Assembly: GCA_020693225.1 (NCBI GenBank)
Contig: JAIMJL010000016.1
Coordinates: 1-39,712 of the forward strand
Direction of reading: 5' to 3'
Source of the DNA: Sandarakinorhabdus sp.
GTDB lineage: Bacteria > Pseudomonadota > Alphaproteobacteria > Sphingomonadales > Sphingomonadaceae
DNA length: 39,712 nucleotides
The position numbers and the translations under genes are program-made. The notes below the pieces were generated by a model that had not been told where the DNA came from, made no database searches, and saw only the letters and a program-made list of their open reading frames with translations. Positions 28,714 to 39,712 of the stretch are shown piece by piece. Within the stretch, counting starts at the first letter, position 1, and the number at the start of each line of letters is the position of its first letter.

Positions 28714-30297
28714 GCCGCTGATATCGCGTCCGCGGGTTTCCGGCAGCCAGATCAGCGTCACCAGGAAGGCCATGGCGACAACGGCCACCGTATACCACAG
28801 GCCGGCAAAGGGATTGCCGGTGTTGACCACGATCAGCTGCTGGATGAAGGGCAGAAAGCCGCCGAAATAGCCGGTGCCGATATGATAGGGCACGCTCATC
28901 GAGGTATAGCGCACCTTGGCCGGAAACAGCTCCACGAAGATGGCGGCAACCTGCCCATAGGTCATGGCAGACAGCGTCACCATGCCGAACACCGCGAGCA
29001 CGATCTTCCAGCGCTGCTTCTCTGCCGGGTCCGCCTTCTCCGGATAGCCAGCTGCCAGCAGCGCGGCGGTAAAGCCGTCCTGGTCAAAGCCTTCGATCCG
29101 GCTGTTGCCCACCACAAGCGCCACCTCGTCGGCGGCCACCTTGCTATAGGCCACCCCCCGCTTGGTGAGATAGCCCAGCGCCTTGGCGCAAGGCGTCGTC
29201 TGCTGCCGCGAAAACACCGAAAAGTCGCACTCCGGCAATTCCAGAACGACGGGGCTTGCCGCCGTGGCCCGCGCCAGCGCCGGGTTGGCTCCATTGGCCA
29301 TCAAATGAAACAGCGGGAAAATCAGCACGATGGCAAGGCCATAGCCGATCAGCAGCAGCTTCTTGCGACCGATGCGATCGGAAAGCTTGCCAAACACCAC
29401 ATAAAGCGGGGCCGCAAACACCGCCCCCAACGCCAGATAGATCAGCGCCTCGCGCTCGGCGATTCCGGCCGTTCCGGTCAGGAAATACAGCGTTCCAAAC
29501 TGGCTGGTATAGTAAACCACAGTCAACCCGGCAGCCACGCCGAACAGCGAGACCAGCACATTCTTGACATTGGCGGAATCGGAAAAAGCATCGAAAATCG
29601 GGTTCTTCGATGTGGTTCCCGCCGCCTTCATCTTCTGGAAAACCGGGCTCTCCGAAAGCTGCATGCGAATGTAGATGGAAATCGCCAGCATGATGAGGCT
29701 GATCAGGAACGGCACCCGCCAGCCCCAGGCCTCGAACTGCGCCTCGCTCATCGTCGCCCGCGTGGCCAGCACGACCATCAGGCACAGCAGGAAGCCACCG
29801 ACCACGGAAATCTGGATCCAGCTGGTATATTCCCCTCGCCGGTGGCGCGGCGCATGTTCGCCCACATAAATGGCCGCACCGCCATATTCGCCGCCCAGCG
29901 CCAGCCCCTGCAACAGGCGCAGACCAACCAGCAGCGCCGGCGCCCACAAGCCGGCCACGGCATAGGTCGGCAACAGGCCGATGGCAGCCGTTGCCAGGCC
30001 CATCACGGTGATCGTGATGAGAAAGGTGTATTTGCGGCCGATGCGATCGCCATAATGGCCGAACAGCAACGCCCCCAAAGGCCGCACCCCAAAGCCGGCC
30101 CCGAAGGTGGCCAGGCTGGCAAGGGTCGCCGCGGTCGGATTGTCGATCGGGAAAAACAGCCGCCCTATCAGCGCGGCCAGAATACCGTACAGGAAGAAGT
30201 CATACCATTCGAACACGGTGCCCAGCGAGCTTGCAACGATCACCAACCGGTCGCGCTTGATGTCGATCGGCGGTTCTTCGGCCCCTGCAGCGTCCAT
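28711..30297 (-). CDS. MFS transporter, metabolite:H+ symporter (MHS) family
   Basis: This 528-residue inner-membrane transporter is related to ProP/KgtP/ShiA. GTVFEWYDFFLYG (about 26-38) in TM1, GALLFGHYGDRIGRKY (about 75-90) in loop 2-3 and LALGGEYGGAAIYVGEHAPRHRRGE are MHS hallmarks. The family transports dicarboxylates, betaines or aromatic acids with protons. An insert of about 95 residues (about 335-428) between late TM segments has two cysteines (PECDF and TPCAKAL). The stop codon is supplied by repeat copy B. The substrate is unknown. Confidence 0.92.
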   Translation of the reverse strand: MDAAGAEEPPIDIKRDRLVIVASSLGTVFEWYDFFLYGILAALIGRLFFPIDNPTAATLASLATFGAGFGVRPLGALLFGHYGDRIGRKYTFLITITVMGLATAAIGLLPTYAVAGLWAPALLVGLRLLQGLALGGEYGGAAIYVGEHAPRHRRGEYTSWIQISVVGGFLLCLMVVLATRATMSEAQFEAWGWRVPFLISLIMLAISIYIRMQLSESPVFQKMKAAGTTSKNPIFDAFSDSANVKNVLVSLFGVAAGLTVVYYTSQFGTLYFLTGTAGIAEREALIYLALGAVFAAPLYVVFGKLSDRIGRKKLLLIGYGLAIVLIFPLFHLMANGANPALARATAASPVVLELPECDFSVFSRQQTTPCAKALGYLTKRGVAYSKVAADEVALVVGNSRIEGFDQDGFTAALLAAGYPEKADPAEKQRWKIVLAVFGMVTLSAMTYGQVAAIFVELFPAKVRYTSMSVPYHIGTGYFGGFLPFIQQLIVVNTGNPFAGLWYTVAVVAMAFLVTLIWLPETRGRDISG

Positions 30298-30371
30298 GTG
30301 GCTCCCCTTGCAATCCCGCCGCCGGTGGTAGCTTGGCGCAAGGCGGTGGGCAAGGTTGCAAGGACCTGTCG

Positions 30372-30857
30372 CTAGATCTTGCAGCCCTTGGCGCCCGCAG
30401 CACCCTTCAGATAGGCCCGCCGCAACGAGCCGGCCAAAACGGCGGCCTTGGCCTTTTCCTCGGCCTGCTTGGCCCCGGAAATGATCCGCATCAGGCCGGC
30501 GCCGGGGATCAGGCTGCCAACCACCGATTCCGCAGCGCCCAGCATGGTTTCTGTCGCCGATTCGCCCGATTTGGCCTTCACTTCATCCACATCCGGCCCA
30601 AGCACCGCCGTCAGTTTCCCGATCTCCGTCTTGAACTGCTTGCAGGTCTTCAATCCATCCAGCGAATAGGGTCGCTGCATCACCGCCAGCAACTCCGGCG
30701 GAATCTCGTCCTTCATCATGTTCAGGTCTTTCAGCGGCTTGGTCGCCATGTTCTTGGCGCTATCCCCCACCTTGTCGATATCGCTCTTCTCCTGCGCCGT
30801 CGCGGGCATCGCGATCAGCAGGGTCGCAAGAAGCAATGTGCATCTGTGTAGCGTCAT
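30372..30857 (-). CDS. Small secreted protein of unknown function
   Basis: I do not recognise this family. It has 161 residues with a clear signal peptide (TLLLATLLIAMPATAQ, cleavage after about 21). The mature part is mostly helical and charged. It has cysteines in KTCKQF and the C-terminal AKGCKI that could form a disulfide, and a short hydrophobic stretch VVGSLIPGAGLMRII. It starts in an ATGA overlap with the gmk stop, which argues it is a real, co-translated gene. Confidence 0.7.
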   Translation of the reverse strand: MTLHRCTLLLATLLIAMPATAQEKSDIDKVGDSAKNMATKPLKDLNMMKDEIPPELLAVMQRPYSLDGLKTCKQFKTEIGKLTAVLGPDVDEVKAKSGESATETMLGAAESVVGSLIPGAGLMRIISGAKQAEEKAKAAVLAGSLRRAYLKGAAGAKGCKI

Positions 30858-31504
30858 GGTCGCTCTCCTTCATTCAACAAATCCCGGACAAAGCCGGCGA
30901 GGCCGATCTGCCGGCTCCGCCGCAGCCGCTCCGTCACCAAGATGGAGCGTATTTCGTAGAGGCATTGACCAGGATCATCATTAACCAGAACATAATCATA
31001 TTCCGCCCAGTGGCTGATCTCGTCGGCAGCCCGCGCCATCCGGCCAGCAATCACTTCGTCGCTGTCGCTGGCCCGCGATTTCAGCCGATTGTGCAATTCC
31101 TCCAGCGTGGGCGGCAGCAGGAAGATGGAAACCAGGTCCCCGCCCGCCTGCGACTGGCGCAATTGCTGCGTGCCCTGCCAGTCGATATCGAACAGGATGT
31201 CCCGCCCGTCCGCCAACGCCGCCTCTACCGGCTCGCGCGGCGTGCCATAGCGGTTGCCGAACACATGCGCCCATTCCAGCAGCATCCCGGTGGCCACCAG
31301 CCGGTCGAATGCAGCATCCTTCACAAAGCGATAGTCCACGCCGTCGATCTCGCCCGCCCGCGGCGCCCGCGTGGTGGCAGAAACCGACAGCGAGATTTGC
31401 GGGTCCCCGGCCAGCAGCCTTTTGGACATGGTGGTTTTCCCGGCCCCCGAAGGCGAGCTCAGCACCAGCATCAGCCCGCGGCGGTTGCCGACGGGGCTTG
31501 TCAT
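30854..31504 (-). CDS. gmk: Guanylate kinase
   Basis: This 216-residue enzyme phosphorylates GMP to GDP. P-loop LSSPSGAGKTTMSKRLL (about 15-31), GMP-binding SVSATTRAPRAGEIDGVDYRF and FDIDWQGTQQL are all present. ATG 31504 overlaps the fumC stop by ATGA, and its own stop overlaps the following secreted-protein gene, so expression is coupled across three unrelated functions. The longer open frame upstream runs into fumC and is not used. Confidence 0.95.
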   Translation of the reverse strand: MTSPVGNRRGLMLVLSSPSGAGKTTMSKRLLAGDPQISLSVSATTRAPRAGEIDGVDYRFVKDAAFDRLVATGMLLEWAHVFGNRYGTPREPVEAALADGRDILFDIDWQGTQQLRQSQAGGDLVSIFLLPPTLEELHNRLKSRASDSDEVIAGRMARAADEISHWAEYDYVLVNDDPGQCLYEIRSILVTERLRRSRQIGLAGFVRDLLNEGERP

Positions 31505-32883
31505 ACCATCGCCTCGGCACGCACCAGCCGGCGAAACTGCGCCTCGCTCACCCACCCCAGCGCCAGACCTGCCTGCAGCAATGTCGTCCCTTCCTGATGC
31601 GCCTTCCTGGCGATCTGAGCCGCCTTGTCATAGCCGATTTCCGGCACCAGCGCCGTCACCAGCATCAGCGATTGCTCCACCAGCGTAGCGATACGCGAAC
31701 GGTCCGGCTGCAATCCTTCAGCACAGCGCAGCCGGAAGCTGTCCAGCGCATCTGCCAGCAGGCGAATGGCCCGCAGCAGATTGTGGGCAATCATCGGCTT
31801 GAACACATTCAGCTGCAAATGCCCCTGCAGCCCGCCGATGCTCACCGCCTGCGCATTGCCCATCACCTGCGCGCACACCATGGCCAGCGCCTCGGCTTGC
31901 GTCGGGTTCACCTTGCCGGGCATGATCGAGCTTCCAGGCTCATTCTCCGGCAGCAGCAATTCCCCCAGCCCGGCGCGCGGCCCGGATCCCAGCAGCCGGA
32001 TATCATTGGCGATTTTCGTCGTACCCACCGCCAGCGTCGTCAGCACCCCGGCCACCTCCACCATCGTGTCATGGGTGGCCAGCGCCTCGAACTTGCTGGG
32101 CGCCGAAACCCAGGGCACGCCGCCGGTCAGCTCCGCCAACACCTCGCACATCGCCTCGGCAAAGCCCGGCGGGGCGTTCAGCCCGGTTCCCACCGCCGTT
32201 CCGCCCTGCGCCAGCCGCGACAGGCGCGGCCACAGCGCCACCACCCGGTCCGCGCCATCCTCCAGCGTCTGCGCCCAGGCGGACGCCTCCTGCCCCAGCG
32301 TCATCGGCGTCGCATCCATCAGATGGGTGCGGCCTATTTTCACGATATCCGCCCAGCCGGCCTCGTGCCGCCGAAACGTGCCCGCCAGCCCGCGCAACGC
32401 CGGGATCAGCCGGTTCCGCAGCTCCAGCGCCACCCCCATGTGCATGGCGGTCGGAAAGCTGTCGTTCGACGATTGCCCGCGATTCACATCATCATTCGGG
32501 TGCACCGGCGCCTTGCCGCCGCGCTTTCCGGTCAGCAGCTCATTGGCCCGCCCGGCCACCACCTCGTTCACATTCATGTTGGTCTGGGTGCCGGAGCCGG
32601 TCTGCCAGATCAGCAGCGGAAACTGGCTGTCGTGTCGGCCATCGGCCACTTCCGCCGCCGCGGCATCGATCGCATCGGCCAGCGCTGCATCCAGCCCATG
32701 CCGCCGGTTCACCCGCGCCGCCGCCTGCTTGATCCGCGCCAGCGCATGCACAATCGGCAACGGCATCCGCTCGGTGCTGCTGTCCCCGATCGGAAAATTG
32801 CCGATCGAACGCTGGGTCTGGGCGCCCCAATAGGCCGCGTCCGGAACTTCGACCGCACCAAGGCTGTCGGATTCGATGCGCAC
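31501..32883 (-). CDS. fumC: Class II fumarate hydratase
   Basis: This iron-independent fumarase of 460 residues interconverts fumarate and malate in the TCA cycle. GSGTQTNMNVNEV, HPNDDVNRGQSSND, GRTHLMDATPMTLGQE and the superfamily signature GSSIMPGKVNP (about 317-327) are intact. The start is GTG at 32883, sharing one base with the sspB stop (TAGTG), which implies translational coupling since there is no clear ribosome-binding site. This is too short and too C-type to be aspartase. Confidence 0.94.
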   Translation of the reverse strand: MRIESDSLGAVEVPDAAYWGAQTQRSIGNFPIGDSSTERMPLPIVHALARIKQAAARVNRRHGLDAALADAIDAAAAEVADGRHDSQFPLLIWQTGSGTQTNMNVNEVVAGRANELLTGKRGGKAPVHPNDDVNRGQSSNDSFPTAMHMGVALELRNRLIPALRGLAGTFRRHEAGWADIVKIGRTHLMDATPMTLGQEASAWAQTLEDGADRVVALWPRLSRLAQGGTAVGTGLNAPPGFAEAMCEVLAELTGGVPWVSAPSKFEALATHDTMVEVAGVLTTLAVGTTKIANDIRLLGSGPRAGLGELLLPENEPGSSIMPGKVNPTQAEALAMVCAQVMGNAQAVSIGGLQGHLQLNVFKPMIAHNLLRAIRLLADALDSFRLRCAEGLQPDRSRIATLVEQSLMLVTALVPEIGYDKAAQIARKAHQEGTTLLQAGLALGWVSEAQFRRLVRAEAMV

Positions 32884-33362
32884 TATTTCTTGCGCTTGAA
32901 ATCGAAGCTCACAACGTTGGAGCCCGGCTCCGAGGTGGCCACCGTCGGCTCCTCCGGCGCTTGCGGCAGATCGGGCATGGCAACCGCAAACTGCAGCGCG
33001 AAGTTCACCGCCGGATCCACGAACCCGGAAATCGCCTGATAGGGGATGTGCAGCTTGGCCGGCACCTGGTTGAAGGTCAGGCCAACTTTGAAATGGTCGT
33101 CCTCCACCGCCAGATCCCAATAGCGGTGCTGCAACACCACGGTCATCTCGTCCGGATAGCGTTCCAGCAGGTGCTTCGGCATTTCCACGCCGGGAAAGCG
33201 GGTGCGAAAGGCAATGAAGAAATGGTGGCTGCCGGGCAGGCCGCCGCCGGCCGCCACATCCTGCAACACCTTGCGCACCACGCCGCGCAGCGAGTCCTGC
33301 ACGATCTCATCATAGGGGATGAGGCTGTCAGGTGGCTCCGGTGATTCGGGCGGCTCGGTCAT
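32883..33362 (-). CDS. sspB: SspB-family ClpXP adaptor, alphaproteobacterial type
   Basis: This 159-residue protein tethers ssrA-tagged proteins to ClpXP. The core IPYDEIVQDSLRGVVRKVL through HHFFIAFRTRFPGVEMP, FKVGLTFNQVPAKLHIPY and AISGFVDPAVNFALQF matches the alphaproteobacterial SspB (SspB-alpha) fold. A flexible acidic/proline N-terminus and a basic tail ending FKRKK are present. Its gene lies directly downstream of the tmRNA that encodes the degradation tag, a telling functional pairing. The stop overlaps the fumC start. Confidence 0.88.
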   Translation of the reverse strand: MTEPPESPEPPDSLIPYDEIVQDSLRGVVRKVLQDVAAGGGLPGSHHFFIAFRTRFPGVEMPKHLLERYPDEMTVVLQHRYWDLAVEDDHFKVGLTFNQVPAKLHIPYQAISGFVDPAVNFALQFAVAMPDLPQAPEEPTVATSEPGSNVVSFDFKRKK

Positions 33363-33474
33363 GGTCGCACTTTCGGGGGCGCTTGCGGGTTCGGCTGCCT
33401 CAAGTGGCTGGCAAAAGGAAAGCCGTCAAGACCGCCCCGCTATGCAACGCACCGTCGCGGGCGGGAATCGGGTG

Positions 33475-33850
33475 GGGGGTTCTGTTGCCCGGCCCCCCCG
33501 GGCCGCTGGAATCCGATTCTGTTACCGGGTTCGGCCCGAACCCTGCTCAAGCGTTATAACCAGACCTTGTGGGGTCTTAGTTACGCTGCAATCGCAAATG
33601 CCGAGTTATCGTTGGCATCTAAGGTTTTTGAACATTTTACGGGGTATTCAGCCCGGGCAAAAACACCGTCTTTGAACACACGTCGATCCTAGTTCGGCCC
33701 CGTCATTACCGCTCGCAAGGCCCCCAGGTGCGAAGCATCTCGGGGCCGCGCCAGTAGAAATGGTGGAGCCGCCGGGTACCGCCCCCGGGTCCGCTGCGTC
33801 TATTCCACGGCATCATTCATCGCCATCTTCATCCCGAAGGATGACCGCCT
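33475..33850 (-). ncRNA. ssrA: Permuted (two-piece) tmRNA gene
   Basis: On the minus strand the acceptor piece comes first (about 33850-33761), ending CGGCTCCACCA. An excised spacer follows. The coding piece then begins GGGGCCGAACTAGGATCGACG at 33701. GGGGCCG pairs with CGGCTCC, including the G3-U70 wobble that tRNA-Ala synthetase needs. The tag frame (33616-33581) reads ANDNSAFAIAA and then TAA, a typical short tag with the hydrophobic AIAA end recognised by ClpXP. The order is the circularly permuted form of alphaproteobacteria. The outer ends are estimates; a TATATA lies at 33852-33857 just upstream. Confidence 0.92.
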
Positions 33851-33901
33851 CTATATAGGGCATTGCCAAGCGAATGAGAAGGCCTCGCCGTCTCGCGCCC
33901 T

Positions 33902-35056
33902 TCATCCAGCCTTGCACAGCACAATGTAGCGATCGATCACCGCATCATTGATGGCATCCCAGTCAAACGCCCTGGCCCGCTCCAGGCTCGCAGCACCGTG
34001 CGCCGCCCGCAGCACCGGATCGCCGGCATAGCCTGCAAGCGCATCGGCAAACATGCCCACATCGCCGGGCGGCACCAGCCGGCCGGAAACGCCGTCAGCC
34101 ACCAGCGAGCTGCTGCCGGTCGCCGCAGCTGCAACCGGCGGAATCCCGCAAGCCATCGCCTCCAGCGTAACATTGCCGAAGGTTTCGGTAACCGATGGAT
34201 TTAGGAACATGTCGAACGAGGCATAGGCCCTGGCCAGGTCCGCGCCGGTCAGGAACCCGGCAAAGGTCGCAGCCGGCAGCCGCTCCTCCAGCCAGCCACG
34301 CGCCGGGCCTTCGCCCACCACCAGCATATGGTGCGCCACCCCGCGCGCCCGCAGCGCGCCGGCAACCTCCGCAACCACATCCAGCCCCTTTTCCAGCACC
34401 AGCCGGCCAACAAAGCCGATCACCGGCACATCGTCGGCAATGCCAATCGACCTTCGCCAGGCCATGTCGCGCGCACCGGAATGAAAGATGTGCCGATCCA
34501 CGCCGCGGCTCCAGATCCGCACCGCGTCGGAATAGCCGTCGGCCCGCAGCACCTCGGCCATGCTCTCTGATGGCGCATAAATCTCGGTCAGATCGCCGTA
34601 AAAGCTCTTCAGCAGCCGCTCCACGCCGCGCCGGATGAAGCCCATGCGATAATAGTCGAAATAGGTTTCAAACCGCGTGTGCACGGAAGCCACCACCGGC
34701 AGCTTGCGCCGCATGGCCCAGCGCTTGGCATCATGCCCCAGCCAATCTGGTGCCGCGAGATGCACGATGTCGGGCCGGAAGCGCCGCAAATCGGCCTGCA
34801 CCGCCGGCGGCAGGCCCAGTGCCACCCGATACTCGCCGCGCCCCGGAATCGGAACGGACGGTACACCGATCAACGTGCCCGTTGGCGGAAAGGCCGGATC
34901 GTCCACCACCGGCGAGTACACGCGCGGCACAAGTCCCCGCGCCTCGATCCGCCCAACCAGCCGGTTCAACGCCTGGTTGGCGCCATCCTTCACATAATTG
35001 TAGTTGCCCGAAAAAAGCGCCACGCGCAGCGCATCCGGCCGGGTCTGTCTGTCCAT
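33902..35056 (-). CDS. Glycosyltransferase family 4 (GT-B)
   Basis: This 384-residue retaining glycosyltransferase has an N-terminal acceptor domain starting RVALFSGNYNYVKDGANQALNRL. The C-terminal donor domain has VIGFVGRLVLEKGLDVV, VVGEGPARGWLEE and the E-x7-E motif in SVTETFGNVTLEAMACG (about 286-302). It resembles GDP-mannose-dependent alpha-mannosyltransferases of the MgtA/PimB group that act on lipid acceptors. No other glycan genes are nearby, so the sugar and acceptor remain open. Confidence 0.88.
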   Translation of the reverse strand: MDRQTRPDALRVALFSGNYNYVKDGANQALNRLVGRIEARGLVPRVYSPVVDDPAFPPTGTLIGVPSVPIPGRGEYRVALGLPPAVQADLRRFRPDIVHLAAPDWLGHDAKRWAMRRKLPVVASVHTRFETYFDYYRMGFIRRGVERLLKSFYGDLTEIYAPSESMAEVLRADGYSDAVRIWSRGVDRHIFHSGARDMAWRRSIGIADDVPVIGFVGRLVLEKGLDVVAEVAGALRARGVAHHMLVVGEGPARGWLEERLPAATFAGFLTGADLARAYASFDMFLNPSVTETFGNVTLEAMACGIPPVAAAATGSSSLVADGVSGRLVPPGDVGMFADALAGYAGDPVLRAAHGAASLERARAFDWDAINDAVIDRYIVLCKAG

Positions 35057-35096
35057 GGCCCTGTGCTAGCCCGCAACTGTGGCGGTATGGCGGCAC

Positions 35097-35135
35097 GAAA
35101 AAGGGCCGGATCGCAACAGCAATCCGGCCGCTTTT
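35097..35135 (-). terminator. Intrinsic terminator of the PEP-CTERM gene
   Basis: GGCCGGAT (35104-35111) pairs with ATCCGGCC (35122-35129) around a 10-base loop. On the minus strand the stem is followed by CCCTTTTTCG. It lies just downstream of the PEP-CTERM gene stop at 35153. The other side carries CTTTTG, so it may work in both directions. Confidence 0.85.
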
Positions 35136-35152
35136 GTGTCCAATCGAAGCAA

Positions 35153-35851
35153 TCAGGCGGCGACAGCAGCCCGGCGACGACGCGCTGCAAACCCAACCAG
35201 CCCGAAGCCGGTGATCAGCATCGCCCAGCTGGCGGGTTCCGGAACAACGCCACCGGGAATTTCGGTCCCGAAGGTGATGTCGTCAAACACGATCTGGTTC
35301 GCGACGCCACCAAAGCTGATCGATTTCGCGGTGCCGGCAAAGGTGACGCCGGCCGGGCCAAACGGGCAGAAGCCCGCCGCATAGGCCGGGCAACCGGAGA
35401 TATTCGGCGCGAGTTCGACCGACGCCAGCAGATTGCCGGTGCCATTCAGGCCATCATAAACACCAACGCTGCCGGAAACCGACGAAACATAGTTGAACGA
35501 GAAGCCGGTGGTGAAGCCCGCCGCAACGTTCAGGTAGGTTTCCGAGCCGCTGAGGAAGAACAGGCTGCCTTGCTGCGAAGCCGAGTCACCAAGGCCGCCG
35601 CGCGAGGTGTTCGAGCAGAAAACGGTGGTGGAGTTGAGGCAGATCAGCAGCGCATTGGAACCGAACGAAACGCCATAGTTGGTGCCGCTGGTGCCGATGC
35701 TGCTGGTGCCGCCGTTGTAGAATTCCTGGATGAACACATTGTTGTCGTTGGGATAAGGCGCGATATTCTCGAAGTTCAGCGAGATGATCGATGCCTGAGC
35801 CGGGATGGCAAGCAGGCCGCCGATGGCGAGCGCCGTGAGTGATTTGATCAT
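35153..35851 (-). CDS. PEPxxWA-CTERM sorting-domain secreted protein
   Basis: This 232-residue exported protein has a signal peptide (SLTALAIGGLLAIPAQA, cleavage about 20), then a beta-rich Gly/Ser/Asn body. It ends with VPEPASWAM (about 203-211), a hydrophobic segment ITGFGLVGFAA and RRRRA: the tripartite PEP-CTERM signal recognised by an exosortase (EpsH/XrtA type). AGGAGG stands 6 bases before ATG 35851. Four cysteines form pairs ICLN/FCSN and GCPAY/FCPF. The body is of unknown function. No exosortase is in the window. The AT-rich leader upstream contrasts with the rest. Confidence 0.9.
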   Translation of the reverse strand: MIKSLTALAIGGLLAIPAQASIISLNFENIAPYPNDNNVFIQEFYNGGTSSIGTSGTNYGVSFGSNALLICLNSTTVFCSNTSRGGLGDSASQQGSLFFLSGSETYLNVAAGFTTGFSFNYVSSVSGSVGVYDGLNGTGNLLASVELAPNISGCPAYAAGFCPFGPAGVTFAGTAKSISFGGVANQIVFDDITFGTEIPGGVVPEPASWAMLITGFGLVGFAARRRRAAVAA

Positions 35852-36002
35852 GATTTTCCTCCTTGAAGATTGGCTGCCAGTGCTCTGCAAGATGCGTGCC
35901 AAGCGCGAAGGAAAAAATCTATCTAATAATATCAGAGACTTATGAGTTTGCGGCGCATGTCATAAACGCCGAACTGTAAAGAATATCGACAAATTAACCA
36001 TG

Positions 36003-36038
36003 AAAAAGGGCTGACAAAGTTTCCCCCGTCAGCCCTTT
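36003..36038 (-). terminator. Strong intrinsic terminator of rpoC
   Basis: An 11-bp perfect stem AAAGGGCTGAC (36005-36015) / GTCAGCCCTTT (36028-36038) has a 12-base loop and, on the minus strand, is followed by TTTTTC. It lies about 40 bases after the rpoC stop and closes the rpoBC transcript. Confidence 0.9.
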
Positions 36039-36076
36039 CCCCCGCCAAACCTTCCCGTTGCAAGCTGCGTCGCTGC

Positions 36077-39712
<3,636 letters not shown>

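Overview
This is a 39.7 kb piece of core chromosome from a GC-rich alphaproteobacterium, most likely of the order Sphingomonadales. Four things point there: a permuted (two-piece) ssrA gene next to an alphaproteobacterial SspB, a secreted protein ending in the PEPxxWA-CTERM signal typical of sphingomonads, a DUF2842 gene, and a rsmI/lpoA/yraN neighbourhood. I see no phage, plasmid, insertion sequence, integrase or CRISPR array. Most genes are housekeeping and tightly packed, with at least a dozen stop/start overlaps (ATGA, GTGA, TAATG, TGATG, TAGTG).

Layout. (1) 1-5.3 kb, catabolic: a PuuE-like polysaccharide deacetylase (-) diverges from an aminoglycoside-phosphotransferase-fold kinase, an ACAD10/11-like acyl-CoA dehydrogenase and a Nudix hydrolase (+). 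A perfect 16-bp palindrome lies in the divergent gap. A second acyl-CoA dehydrogenase follows. (2) 5.3-8.2 kb, minus strand: a small coiled-coil gene with an apparent CTG start, zapA, 6S RNA, 5-formyl-THF cyclo-ligase, DUF2842, chorismate mutase, tRNA-Gly(TCC), a 72-bp tandem duplication and rlmB-type methylase. (3) 8.4-14.9 kb, plus strand: central carbon operon tkt-gap-pgk-fba (class I, FbaB type), then a SAM methyltransferase and thiE. (4) 14.9-21.5 kb, plus strand: exported M3 peptidase, efp-suhB, and cysD-cysNC for sulfate activation. (5) 21.5-28.6 kb: tRNA-Val(CAC), lon, a class III CoA-transferase, a SirB1/TPR protein, yraN and rsmI on minus, diverging from lpoA on plus. (6) 28.6-35.9 kb, minus strand: MHS-type MFS transporter, a small secreted protein, gmk, fumC, sspB, permuted tmRNA, a GT4 glycosyltransferase and a PEP-CTERM protein. 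(7) 36.1 kb to the end: rpoC on minus, lacking its N-terminus, with a strong terminator.

The two most notable items are these. First, the kinase/acyl-CoA dehydrogenase pair at 1047-3346 looks like a split version of ACAD10/ACAD11 (or Pseudomonas LvaA/LvaC), families that process 4-hydroxyacyl-CoA through a phosphorylated intermediate. Second, a family of composite palindromic repeats bounded by TAGAGC...GCTCTA occurs at 1-100, 4020-4068 and 28609-28713. Two copies show a compensatory base change in a stem, and two supply the TAG stop codon of the adjacent gene.

All assignments rest on reading motifs and gene order by eye; no database search was run.
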